From positions 94,925 through 105,500 of the forward strand of contig NVWT02000002.1 in assembly GCA_002733735.2 (NCBI GenBank): DNA of 10,576 nt. Reading direction: 5' to 3'. The notes below the pieces were generated by a model. That model was not told the DNA's origin, did no database searches, and was given only the letters and a program-made list of their open reading frames with translations. Both the position numbers and the translations under genes were made by a program. Each line of letters opens with the position of its first letter. Position 1 is the first letter of the stretch. This DNA is from Robiginitomaculum sp. GTDB taxonomy: Bacteria; Pseudomonadota; Alphaproteobacteria; Caulobacterales; Maricaulaceae. Shown piece by piece: positions 1 to 7,325 of this stretch.

Positions 1-810
1 CTAAACTCACAAGTTTTCAATCGCTGGCCATTGCGGTTCACACTGGTTCCGGTTTTGCTGTTTTTTGGCCTTGGGGTTTTGCCGTGGTTCATGGTGGTAA
101 TGTCGGTAATTGCCACTTTTTGGGACGTCTATCATTCGGCAATGCAGACCTTTGGGCTTGGCCGCATATATGACATGAAAGCCGGTAATTCCGCCAAAAC
201 CGGAAGAATGCTCGATAGCTGGATCAATTATGTTTTGTACGCCGGACCGATCGCTGCAGGTTTAGTTTTAATGGATCATGTAGATGATTTTGAAGAATTT
301 AATGAACTGGGCTGGGCGGCATTGGCAAGTTTTCCGCAAACGGTCGAAGGCTTTGCTGGAACACTTCGGTGGTTGGTTATTAGCGGATCATTATTGGTAG
401 TTCTCGCTTATATTATTGGTTATTGGCGACTTTACAAACAAGGTTATAAAGTATCGGTACACAAAATTGCTTTGCTGGCCTCTACTGGCTTAACCTCGAT
501 CATCGCTTGGGGTTTCAATCCAATGTTGATCGCCTTTGTGGTGATGAACATATTTCATGCCATACAGTATTTTGCCATTGTTTGGATCAAAGAAAAAGAT
601 AATTTACAAAGCCGTTTTCGGTTAAGCGACAGAAAAAATGGCAAACTGTTGCTGGCAAGCCTGTTCATAGCGCCACTTGTCATTTATGGCGTGATTTATG
701 AATGGGTTGAAGTGTCCAGCAATTGGTTTTACGCAACCATGCTAACGGTAACATTACTGCATTTTTGGTATGATGGTTTCATCTGGTCAGTACGCAAAAA
801 ACAGGTTTAG
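1..810 (+). CDS. Multi-pass membrane protein of unknown function (5' end missing)
   Basis: The frame is open to base 1, so the gene starts outside the window. A TTG at 31 is the first possible start inside it but has no good SD, so I treat the gene as partial. The visible protein is about 269 residues with roughly six to seven hydrophobic segments and short charged loops, which places it in the inner membrane. Counting from the TTG codon as 1, three motifs combine His with aromatic or Gln residues at membrane segments: YHSAMQ (His35), FHAIQY (His176) and LHFWYDGFIW (His244, near the C-terminus). Such spaced membrane histidines can bind metal or haem, but that is inference and I do not recognise the family. 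The C-terminus is basic (SVRKKQV). The gene converges on the next one with 2 bp between stop codons and no visible terminator. Confidence 0.75.
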   Translation, partial: LNSQVFNRWPLRFTLVPVLLFFGLGVLPWFMVVMSVIATFWDVYHSAMQTFGLGRIYDMKAGNSAKTGRMLDSWINYVLYAGPIAAGLVLMDHVDDFEEFNELGWAALASFPQTVEGFAGTLRWLVISGSLLVVLAYIIGYWRLYKQGYKVSVHKIALLASTGLTSIIAWGFNPMLIAFVVMNIFHAIQYFAIVWIKEKDNLQSRFRLSDRKNGKLLLASLFIAPLVIYGVIYEWVEVSSNWFYATMLTVTLLHFWYDGFIWSVRKKQV

Positions 811-812
811 AA

Positions 813-1913
813 TTACCAAGAACTCAACTTAAAACTTACTGCTACGAATTTCAGCTTGGTCAAACATTCCTTAGAAGGATTTGAAACAAAGTGTCCATGC
901 CATTTTTCCACTGCTATTGTAGCATATTTACCAAATAGCTCTGAGGGCACTTCATATCCAATGGAAACATTTTCAGTCTCACCATCCTGATTTAGATTAT
1001 ATACTATCACGGCAGCCCCAACATACTCTTTTTCTAATTGCTTGTGGGGGTATTCTGGAAGGTCGCTCCTATCCCATACAAATTCCGGGCATAGATCAGA
1101 CTTAGTCTCATCAGCATCACGGTAAACCAGCTTAACAAGTTTACCAGATCTTCTTGAACGGCTATCCAGATAAGCATTTACAGCACCTAACCAAGCTTGA
1201 AATTTATAATAGGATTCGACCGGTTCATCTTCTGGCAGCAATGCCCGCAAGTCATAAATATCCTGAAAAATTTGCTGATACCTATTAGCCTTACGTCGCA
1301 TATCAAATTTAACAATAGATGCTATTTGCAAGAACTTTAAGTCGATCAATAAATTGGTGTCACTTAATCCATTTTCCTGATAACTTTGTTGTGCGCCTAT
1401 AGATAAGCCGTTTACCTGCTTCCATTGACCTTTCTCGATAGCATTTCTGATCAAATCCATTTCAGCGCTAAATAATGAATATGTTGCCGGTAACTCCGAT
1501 GTTTTATAGCTCTTAACCGCTTGTTTTAATAATCTTAGATTTTCCCCCGATTTGTTTTGCTTGTACTCACTTAAAGCCAAAGCAATAGCTATTTTTTCTT
1601 GCTCAACCGAAACCGCAACTCCGCTTGCTTTTATCTCCGCCATTCTTCTTGCCGGGGTGAGCGCATCAGCATTAGGTAAATAACGTAATCGCAACTCGGC
1701 CAAGTTATATGCAAGAACAGCTTCGGTTTTTGATTTGCCAGCCTGTGCGGCTAGTTTCCAAGCACGCTCGCCGGCCTCGTCAGCCTTGATAATATCACCA
1801 GTTTTTAAGGCTGCTTGATATTCCTTAAATGCTTCAACCATTGTTGAAGCGGACAATGCTGCACCAGACGAAAACAACAAAACAACGCAAGCCAACAAAA
1901 CAATTCTACTCAA
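813..1913 (-). CDS. Exported protein with helical-repeat middle and TonB-C-like C-terminal domain
   Basis: I chose TTG 1913 because GGGAG lies 7 nt before it and the product then begins MSRIVLLACVVLLF, a compact signal peptide with probable cleavage after ALSA. ATG codons at 1934 and 1943 and TTG 1961 are in frame but have no clear SD. The next roughly 230 residues are predicted helical, with TPR/Sel1-like alternation (AFKEYQAALKTGD, then AVLAYNLAELRLRY), suggesting a solenoid. The last roughly 90 residues resemble the TonB C-terminal fold: LPEYPHKQL, GAAVIVYNLNQDGETENVSI, then AVEKWHGHF. Two cysteines that flank this domain may form a disulfide. There is no Pro-rich linker and no N-terminal membrane anchor followed by a spacer, so this is probably not a true energy-transducing TonB but a periplasmic protein that borrows the fold. 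Its partner is unknown. It is divergent from trmFO. Confidence 0.8.
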   Translation of the reverse strand: MSRIVLLACVVLLFSSGAALSASTMVEAFKEYQAALKTGDIIKADEAGERAWKLAAQAGKSKTEAVLAYNLAELRLRYLPNADALTPARRMAEIKASGVAVSVEQEKIAIALALSEYKQNKSGENLRLLKQAVKSYKTSELPATYSLFSAEMDLIRNAIEKGQWKQVNGLSIGAQQSYQENGLSDTNLLIDLKFLQIASIVKFDMRRKANRYQQIFQDIYDLRALLPEDEPVESYYKFQAWLGAVNAYLDSRSRRSGKLVKLVYRDADETKSDLCPEFVWDRSDLPEYPHKQLEKEYVGAAVIVYNLNQDGETENVSIGYEVPSELFGKYATIAVEKWHGHFVSNPSKECLTKLKFVAVSFKLSSW

Positions 1914-1982
1914 AGCACCACTCCCACAACTCATTTCAACCATAAGTAACAAAAAAAACAATCCACTGTCAAAGCAAACGGC

Positions 1983-2011
1983 TTGACGAAATTGGCTCTC
2001 TACCCCAGAAC
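1983..2011 (+). promoter_or_regulatory. Possible trmFO promoter
   Basis: TTGACG at 1983-1988 matches the -35 consensus at five of six bases. The -10 region 17 bp later (CAGAAC, 2006-2011) is poor, three of six. Transcription from here would begin within a few bases of the trmFO ATG, giving a leaderless or nearly leaderless mRNA, which fits the absence of an SD before that ATG. Weak call. Confidence 0.25.
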
Positions 2012-2019
2012 CCTAACCT

Positions 2020-3405
2020 ATGAGCAATACAAAAATACATATTATTGGCGGTGGATTAGCCGGAACCGAGGCGGCATGGGCAGCGGCGAATGCTGGCTGT
2101 CAGGTTGTGTTGCATGAAATGCGTCCGGTTCGTAAAACCGCCGCCCATCATACCGATAGTTTAGCGGAACTGGTATGTTCCAATTCGTTTCGATCAGACG
2201 ATCATGAAAACAATGCAGTTGGCCTGTTGCACGAAGAAATGCGCCGCTGTGGCTCGATCATTATGGAAGCGGCAAAACACCATAAAGTACCAGCCGGCGG
2301 AGCGTTGGCAGTGGATAGAAATGGCTTTGCCGAAGCTGTGACCGAGATGATCAATGCCCATCCGAATATAAGTGTCGAGCGCGGCGAAATTGCTGGACTG
2401 CCGCCAGCAGAGTGGGAAAATGTTATCATTGCTACCGGGCCTTTGACCTCGCCAGATTTAACTGCGGCAATTCTAGAGCTTACTGGCGAAGAAAATCTGG
2501 CATTTTTTGATGCTATTGCGCCGATATTGCACCGTGACAGCATCAATATGGACAAAGCATGGTTCCAATCACGATATGACAAAGGCGATGGTGCCGATTA
2601 CATCAACTGCCCGATGGACGAGCAACAATACAACGCATTTCTTGATGCGCTGGGCGAGGCACCAAAAACCGAGTTTAAGGACTGGGAAAAAGACACACCA
2701 TATTTTGACGGCTGCTTGCCTATAGAAGTCATGGCTGAACGAGGCCGCGAAACTTTGCGCTGGGGGCCTATGAAGCCAGTTGGCCTAACCAACCCACATA
2801 ACCCTACTGTAAAAGCCCATGCCATAGTCCAGTTGCGACAAGATAATAAACTAGCGACCCTTTACAACATGGTCGGTTTTCAAACCAAAATGGCTTATGG
2901 GGCGCAACAAGAAATATTTCGCATGATACCCGGTTTGGAAATGGCCGAATTTGCCCGTCTTGGCGGTATTCATCGCAATACATTCCTCAACTCACCAGTT
3001 TTGCTTGATCCGCAATTACGCTTAAAAGCCGATCCGCGCATTCGCTTTGCCGGACAGATAACCGGCGTTGAAGGCTATGTGGAAAGCGCAGCTTGCGGCA
3101 TGTTAGCTGGACGGTTCGCCACAGCGCAGGCATTGGGAAAAACCAGCAAACACCCGCCAGAAACCACGGCTTTGGGCGCATTATTGAGCCACATCACCGG
3201 CGGACATATTACCGGTAAAGGCACTTTTCAGCCAATGAATATCAATTTTGGCCTGCTGCCGACCGCCGAAACCCCAAACACGGACGCCGATGGCAACCGC
3301 TTGCGCGGTAAAAACAAAACCAGAGCGCGACGCAAATTGATCACGGCTCGTGCGTTGGTTGACCTGGGTAAATGGTTAGAAATTCCGAAAAACCTTGATT
3401 CTTGA
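2020..3405 (+). CDS. trmFO: TrmFO, folate/FAD-dependent tRNA (uracil-5-)-methyltransferase
   Basis: This cytoplasmic flavoenzyme makes 5-methyluridine at position 54 of the tRNA T-loop, using methylenetetrahydrofolate as carbon donor and reduced FAD. The 461-residue length is normal for the family. The N-terminus carries the FAD-binding Rossmann motif IHIIGGGLAGTEAAW (residues 6-20) followed by HEMRP. The family signature LVCSNSFRSD places one conserved cysteine at residue 52, and FDGCLPIEVMAERG places the second at residue 231; both correspond to the cysteines studied in the Bacillus enzyme. Later motifs GPMKPVGL, YNMVGFQTK and FAGQITGVEGYVESAA (near residue 345) complete the fold. The protein appears intact. 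ATG 2020 fits the family start, although no SD precedes it. The S9 peptidase gene follows on the same strand 40 bp later. E. coli makes this modification with unrelated TrmA. Confidence 0.97.
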   Translation: MSNTKIHIIGGGLAGTEAAWAAANAGCQVVLHEMRPVRKTAAHHTDSLAELVCSNSFRSDDHENNAVGLLHEEMRRCGSIIMEAAKHHKVPAGGALAVDRNGFAEAVTEMINAHPNISVERGEIAGLPPAEWENVIIATGPLTSPDLTAAILELTGEENLAFFDAIAPILHRDSINMDKAWFQSRYDKGDGADYINCPMDEQQYNAFLDALGEAPKTEFKDWEKDTPYFDGCLPIEVMAERGRETLRWGPMKPVGLTNPHNPTVKAHAIVQLRQDNKLATLYNMVGFQTKMAYGAQQEIFRMIPGLEMAEFARLGGIHRNTFLNSPVLLDPQLRLKADPRIRFAGQITGVEGYVESAACGMLAGRFATAQALGKTSKHPPETTALGALLSHITGGHITGKGTFQPMNINFGLLPTAETPNTDADGNRLRGKNKTRARRKLITARALVDLGKWLEIPKNLDS

Positions 3406-3445
3406 AAAAGGATCAATCTAATATTGGTTTATTTTGGGTTCACTA

Positions 3446-5380
3446 ATGAGACTGTTTATTGCTTGCATCTTGGCCTTGCTCGTTATTACCAGCCCAGCAA
3501 TGGCAGACGAAAACCTGCTACCGATTGAAGCTTTTGCAAAACAGCAGCAAATAAGCAATTTGCAAATATCTCCAAATGGTAAAATGCTGGCTTTTATCAA
3601 CCGTCAACATGATCAACCAGTTTTAACAATCAAAAATAACTCTGGAGAGGTTATTAGGATTGTTGGTGTAGGGGAATTCAAACCAAGAAGGGTAATATGG
3701 GCTGGCAATAAAGATGTGCTAATAACCGGTAGTTTTACGGGCAGAGGTGCTCACCACAGTTCTGAGTATCGCGCTAATGAACACTACCGCGTATTATCTT
3801 ATAATATTGCATCGGAAAAAACAGTTATATTATTGAAACGATCAAAAGGAAATAGACTGAGACACAGAATTGATCTTGGCCGGGTCTTGGCCGTAGACCA
3901 TCAATTACCAGCAGCTTTCATGCCAATACTAGGAAATATACTGCGAGTAAATCTTGAAAACGGGCGCGGGGTTGTCGTCAGGCGTGGCGTTTCTTCTATA
4001 AATAGCTGGGTAGTTGATGCCCAAAACAATGCAATAGCCAGAGAAATCCATCGGCAACAAAGCGATGAATTTATTATCCAAGTTCGCGAGGGAAACAAAT
4101 GGCGTGAATTGTATAAGGAAAAAACAGCTATAAAGTCTTTTTCGATGGTTGGGTTAAACATGGCGCAAACCGCCTTAGTGATTAAGTTTAATTCCAGCAA
4201 AGCACCATATCAAAGCCTTTATGAAATGGACTTAAAAACCGGAAATATAAGTGGCCCAGTCTTTCAAGTGGACGACTTTGATATCTCTGGAGTTGTACGT
4301 GATCCATATAGCAATCTTGTCATCGGAGCCGCATGGGTTAACGACATGCGAGAATACCATTGGTTTGACCCACAATTAGCCAGCATTTACACTCAGTTAA
4401 AGCGCTCAATACCCGGCCATGCCATACGGTTAGTTTCATGGCCAAAGGATCGCTCGCAATTTGTTGTCGGCTATGCCAAGCTCGGTCACCCCGAGCAATT
4501 CGCTATTTACCAACCAAAAACCCACAAATTTGAACATCAAGCCACAAGTCGCCCACAACTTGATCAAACGCGACTTGGGCAAGTTAAATCTTTTAAGTAT
4601 GCGGCTAGAGATGGCTTAGAAATTCCTGCTTACCTTACCCTACCAGTGGGAGCCAAAAACAAGAACCTGCCAATGATTGTCTTGCCGCATGGTGGGCCAC
4701 AATCCCGTGATAATGCACATTTTAATTGGCTGGCTCAATTATTGGCAAGCCGTGGATATGTAGTGTTTCAACCTAATTTCAGGGGATCTTCCGGGTATGG
4801 CTGGAAGTTTACTGCTGCTGGCTGGGGAGAGTGGGGCAAGGCCATGCAGCACGATATTACTGATGGGGTGAAATATTTAATTGACCAAGGTGTTGTTGAC
4901 CCTAAACGTATATGCATTGTTGGATCGTCTTATGGGGGCTATGCGGCTTTAGCTGGCGGTGCATTTACTCCAGAGCTTTATAAATGCGTTGTGTCAATTG
5001 CCGGTGTTTCCGATCTGAACTCCATGTATAAATGGACTTGGAAAGAATATGGCAAAGAGCATTGGGTAGTTAAATACTGGGGTCGGTCAATGAGCGGTAA
5101 GGAGGAACGCCGTGAAACTATGAAAAATGCTTCTCCGGCTCGTTTTGCCAAACAATTCCAAGCACCGGTTTTATTGATCCATGGCGAAGATGATACAGTG
5201 GTGCATATAGAACAAAGCAAAAAAATGCTCTCGGCCTTAAAGCGCGCCAAAGTTGATGTTCGCCTTATCACCCAAAAAAATGGTGATCACTGGATGAGCT
5301 ATCAAGAAACAAGAATTGAGACCGCCACAGAGGTGTTGGCATTCCTAGATAAACACTTAAAACAAAAAAGCGGCCAGTAA
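3446..5380 (+). CDS. Exported S9 (prolyl oligopeptidase) family peptidase
   Basis: A 644-residue alpha/beta-hydrolase peptidase. The start at ATG 3446 gives MRLFIACILALLVITSPAMA, a classical signal peptide with cleavage before DENL; an in-frame TTG at 3434 would only add four residues. After the signal, LQISPNGKMLAFI is the typical first blade of an S9 beta-propeller, which continues to about residue 375. The catalytic domain then shows LPHGGPQSRD and NFRGSSGYG (oxyanion and substrate region), the nucleophile Ser495 in GSSYGG, Asp583 in HGEDDTVV and His615 in GDHWMS, so the triad is complete. The family (S9C/acylaminoacyl- or dipeptidyl-peptidase-like) removes or cuts short peptides. Export suggests peptide scavenging in the periplasm, but the substrate cannot be read from sequence. 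It may be cotranscribed with trmFO, though a functional link is not evident. Confidence 0.93.
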   Translation: MRLFIACILALLVITSPAMADENLLPIEAFAKQQQISNLQISPNGKMLAFINRQHDQPVLTIKNNSGEVIRIVGVGEFKPRRVIWAGNKDVLITGSFTGRGAHHSSEYRANEHYRVLSYNIASEKTVILLKRSKGNRLRHRIDLGRVLAVDHQLPAAFMPILGNILRVNLENGRGVVVRRGVSSINSWVVDAQNNAIAREIHRQQSDEFIIQVREGNKWRELYKEKTAIKSFSMVGLNMAQTALVIKFNSSKAPYQSLYEMDLKTGNISGPVFQVDDFDISGVVRDPYSNLVIGAAWVNDMREYHWFDPQLASIYTQLKRSIPGHAIRLVSWPKDRSQFVVGYAKLGHPEQFAIYQPKTHKFEHQATSRPQLDQTRLGQVKSFKYAARDGLEIPAYLTLPVGAKNKNLPMIVLPHGGPQSRDNAHFNWLAQLLASRGYVVFQPNFRGSSGYGWKFTAAGWGEWGKAMQHDITDGVKYLIDQGVVDPKRICIVGSSYGGYAALAGGAFTPELYKCVVSIAGVSDLNSMYKWTWKEYGKEHWVVKYWGRSMSGKEERRETMKNASPARFAKQFQAPVLLIHGEDDTVVHIEQSKKMLSALKRAKVDVRLITQKNGDHWMSYQETRIETATEVLAFLDKHLKQKSGQ

Positions 5381-5389
5381 ACCAGCCGC
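5364..5389 (-). terminator. Intrinsic terminator of the PuuD-like gene; overlaps the S9 peptidase stop
   Basis: Read on the minus strand, GCGGC, a 10-nt loop, GCCGC (5389-5385 with 5374-5370) is followed by six T (5369-5364), a short but canonical Rho-independent terminator 27 bp past the PuuD-like stop. On the plus strand the same stem is followed only by CTTT, so it may give weaker termination for the peptidase gene whose stop codon lies in the loop. Confidence 0.65.
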
Positions 5390-5415
5390 CTTTAAGAATT
5401 TATATCTGTGTAGTT

Positions 5416-6027
5416 TTAACCAAATAATGTTTGTGAGCCAGCCATGGCAACCAACATTGGCAAAGACAATAATGTGTTGGTTCGTGAGAACAACATAGCT
5501 TTACGTCCCGCCGGTGCTTTTGCCTCAGTTGGCGCATCAATCAGTCCCAAAGCAATTTTCTGGTTTGGCCAGATGATAAACCAGACATTAAATGCCATGA
5601 TTAAGCCTAACCACATACCAAGGCCAAGGAATACATCTTTGGCATTGGCAAAACCGTCCAGAGCGCCAATGGTCATTGTTCCGACAAACGATCCAGTATG
5701 TCCGATCAATGCCAGCCCGGTGATAACTGTGGCCAATGCTGCCCAGCGAAACCAAAACAAAGCCGCCGGCGCTATTACTTTGCCAATGGCTGGTTTTTGC
5801 TCGTCGGGGATATTCGGCATGTTTGGAATTTGCACAAAGTTAAAATACCACAACAGGCCGATCCACATTACACCCGCAACCACATGGGCAAAACGCATCA
5901 TGGCGACGGTCACTTGGCTGGCGTTATATTCATCGCCGACCATCAGATAATAAAGCACATACATCAGTATAGCTAATATTACCGAGAAAATTACCGTACT
6001 TCGAAGATTTGAAAGAATGCCAGCCAT
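5416..6027 (-). CDS. Stand-alone PuuD-like (urate hydroxylase membrane domain) protein
   Basis: A 203-residue inner-membrane protein with about five to six membrane spans. The segments HVVAGVMWIGLLWYFNFVQ (from His48), FWFRWAALATVITGLAL, NVWFIIWPNQKIALG and SRTNTLLSLPML match my knowledge of the membrane domain of PuuD, the urate hydroxylase of bacteria such as Agrobacterium (Urate_ox_N family). Full PuuD carries a C-terminal cytochrome c domain; here there is no CxxCH and no cysteine at all. The C-terminal stretch of PuuD proteins, as I recall it, ends in a conserved His (SNHxP-like); here it reads AGSQTLFG. Only His48 and His110 remain. No purine-degradation gene is nearby, so urate oxidation is doubtful and another redox or structural role is possible. 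AGGGG sits 8 nt before ATG 6027. It is 97 bp downstream of secF. Confidence 0.75.
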   Translation of the reverse strand: MAGILSNLRSTVIFSVILAILMYVLYYLMVGDEYNASQVTVAMMRFAHVVAGVMWIGLLWYFNFVQIPNMPNIPDEQKPAIGKVIAPAALFWFRWAALATVITGLALIGHTGSFVGTMTIGALDGFANAKDVFLGLGMWLGLIMAFNVWFIIWPNQKIALGLIDAPTEAKAPAGRKAMLFSRTNTLLSLPMLVAMAGSQTLFG

Positions 6028-6100
6028 GATTTAAGCCCCTGCTAAAGAATATCAGATTCGATTACCACACTATGTCACAAAACTTCGTCCATAGGTCAAT

Positions 6101-6133
6101 GCTGACAATAATATTTTACCGTTATTAGTCAGC
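6101..6133 (-). other. Stem-loop spanning the secF stop codon
   Basis: GCTGAC plus AATAA (6101-6111) pairs with TTATT and GTCAGC (6122-6126, 6128-6133), leaving one bulged base and a 10-nt loop. The right arm contains the secF stop. No T-run follows on the minus strand, so it is not a canonical terminator. It could protect the yajC-secDF mRNA 3' end or reduce read-through to the PuuD-like gene. Confidence 0.45.
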
Positions 6134-7312
6134 ATCCATTTCTTCGCGGTTCACCCCAAATACCATCAATAACGGAGCCGCAATAAAAATTGACGAATAA
6201 GTACCGACCAGAACACCCCAAATCATAGTAATAGCAAACCCACGCAAAGCTTCCCCGCCATACAGGTATAATGGGATCAGTGCCAACAGGGTTGTAACCG
6301 AGGTAATAGAAGTACGCGCCAAAGTCTTGTTGATCGCCAGATCGATTAAATCTCCCAGCTCCATTTTTTTGTACATTCGCAGTTTTTCACGAATACGATC
6401 ATAAACCACCACCGTATCATTCATTGAATAACCAACAATGGTTAGGATTGCAGCAATACTGGCTAGGTTAAATTCAATTCTAGTCAAAGCAAACATGCCA
6501 ATGGTCAAGGTAACATCATGTGCCAACGCAATCACTGCGCCGACTGAAAACTGCCATTCAAAACGAAACCAGATGTAAAGCATCATACAAACCAACGCAC
6601 CCAATACCGCGATAATACCGGACTGCACTAATTCACCAGAAACCTTCGGACCAACAATGTCGGTGCGTTGGGACACTAACGTGCTATAAGTTTCCAGCAA
6701 TTTATATCTGGCTTGCTCATAAACCAATTGTTGTAATTCAGGGCTTGATTTTCGATCAACAACCACTTTTGGCAATGTTAAAATCAAAGTTTTTGCATCA
6801 TCGCCAGCCGTCAGCAGCAAGCCAGCAACATCAAGGCTTTGCAAAGCCTGTTGGCCTTTTTCAAGGTCAAGATCAGAAGTAGAAACAACGCTGGCGGCTT
6901 TATCGCCATCAAATGAAAATTCCAGATCCGAAAATGCCGCATATAATGCTTCATGCACATTATGGGCGGCGGCTTGTTGTAAACGCTCTTCGCTTATTTC
7001 TGGGTCATTGGTTTCTTGGCGTTCAAAACGAATTAGAACTTCGGTTGGTGATCCGAACTCGCGCACTTCGACTTCGCCAAGGCCAAGGCTACGAACAACA
7101 TCACTAATTTTCTCTATATCGGCGGCCTGCTCAGTTTTAATTTCAATATTACCACCGCCCTTAAAATCAATACCAAGATTGATCCCAAGCACAGTAAACG
7201 CAATTACTGCCCCCAACAGAGCTACTATAGAACCAGTAAAGGCAAGTTTACGTAATCGCACAAATTTGAAATGCGTATCACCGGGGATTAAACGTACAAA
7301 GGAAAGTGGCAT
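6125..7312 (-). CDS. secF: SecF, protein-export membrane protein with enlarged periplasmic domain
   Basis: SecF pairs with SecD in the inner membrane and uses the proton gradient to pull preproteins out of SecYEG. The N-terminus FKFVRLRKLAF leads into TM1, then LGINLGIDFKGGGNIEI, the family signature that opens the periplasmic domain. The VGPKVSGELV motif (about residues 220-229) precedes TM2, and TM4 carries GYSMNDTVVVYDRIRE with Asp299, the position matching the proton-path Asp of E. coli SecF. Later spans end at about residue 386. At 395 residues it is some 70 longer than usual (about 310-325). The extra length lies at about residues 100-205, between EVLIRFERQE and the VGPKVSGE motif, and looks helical and acidic. 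ATG 7312 has AGGGG about 10 nt upstream and follows secD after 13 bp. Confidence 0.96.
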   Translation of the reverse strand: MPLSFVRLIPGDTHFKFVRLRKLAFTGSIVALLGAVIAFTVLGINLGIDFKGGGNIEIKTEQAADIEKISDVVRSLGLGEVEVREFGSPTEVLIRFERQETNDPEISEERLQQAAAHNVHEALYAAFSDLEFSFDGDKAASVVSTSDLDLEKGQQALQSLDVAGLLLTAGDDAKTLILTLPKVVVDRKSSPELQQLVYEQARYKLLETYSTLVSQRTDIVGPKVSGELVQSGIIAVLGALVCMMLYIWFRFEWQFSVGAVIALAHDVTLTIGMFALTRIEFNLASIAAILTIVGYSMNDTVVVYDRIREKLRMYKKMELGDLIDLAINKTLARTSITSVTTLLALIPLYLYGGEALRGFAITMIWGVLVGTYSSIFIAAPLLMVFGVNREEMDAD

Positions 7313-7325
7313 GTTATCAAAGCCC

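Noticed and set aside
3395..3416. Terminator after trmFO
   Set aside because: The 7-bp stem includes a wobble pair and is AT-rich with no T-run, so it is unlikely to stop transcription into the S9 gene.
3446..5380. S9 peptidase as a lasso-peptide isopeptidase (AtxE type)
   Set aside because: AtxE-like enzymes are related, but no precursor, B or C maturation genes or TonB receptor are in the window.
5444..5950. 168-codon open frame on the plus strand opposite the PuuD-like gene
   Set aside because: It is antisense to a gene with clear membrane-protein features and an SD, and its own translation is low-complexity without family motifs.
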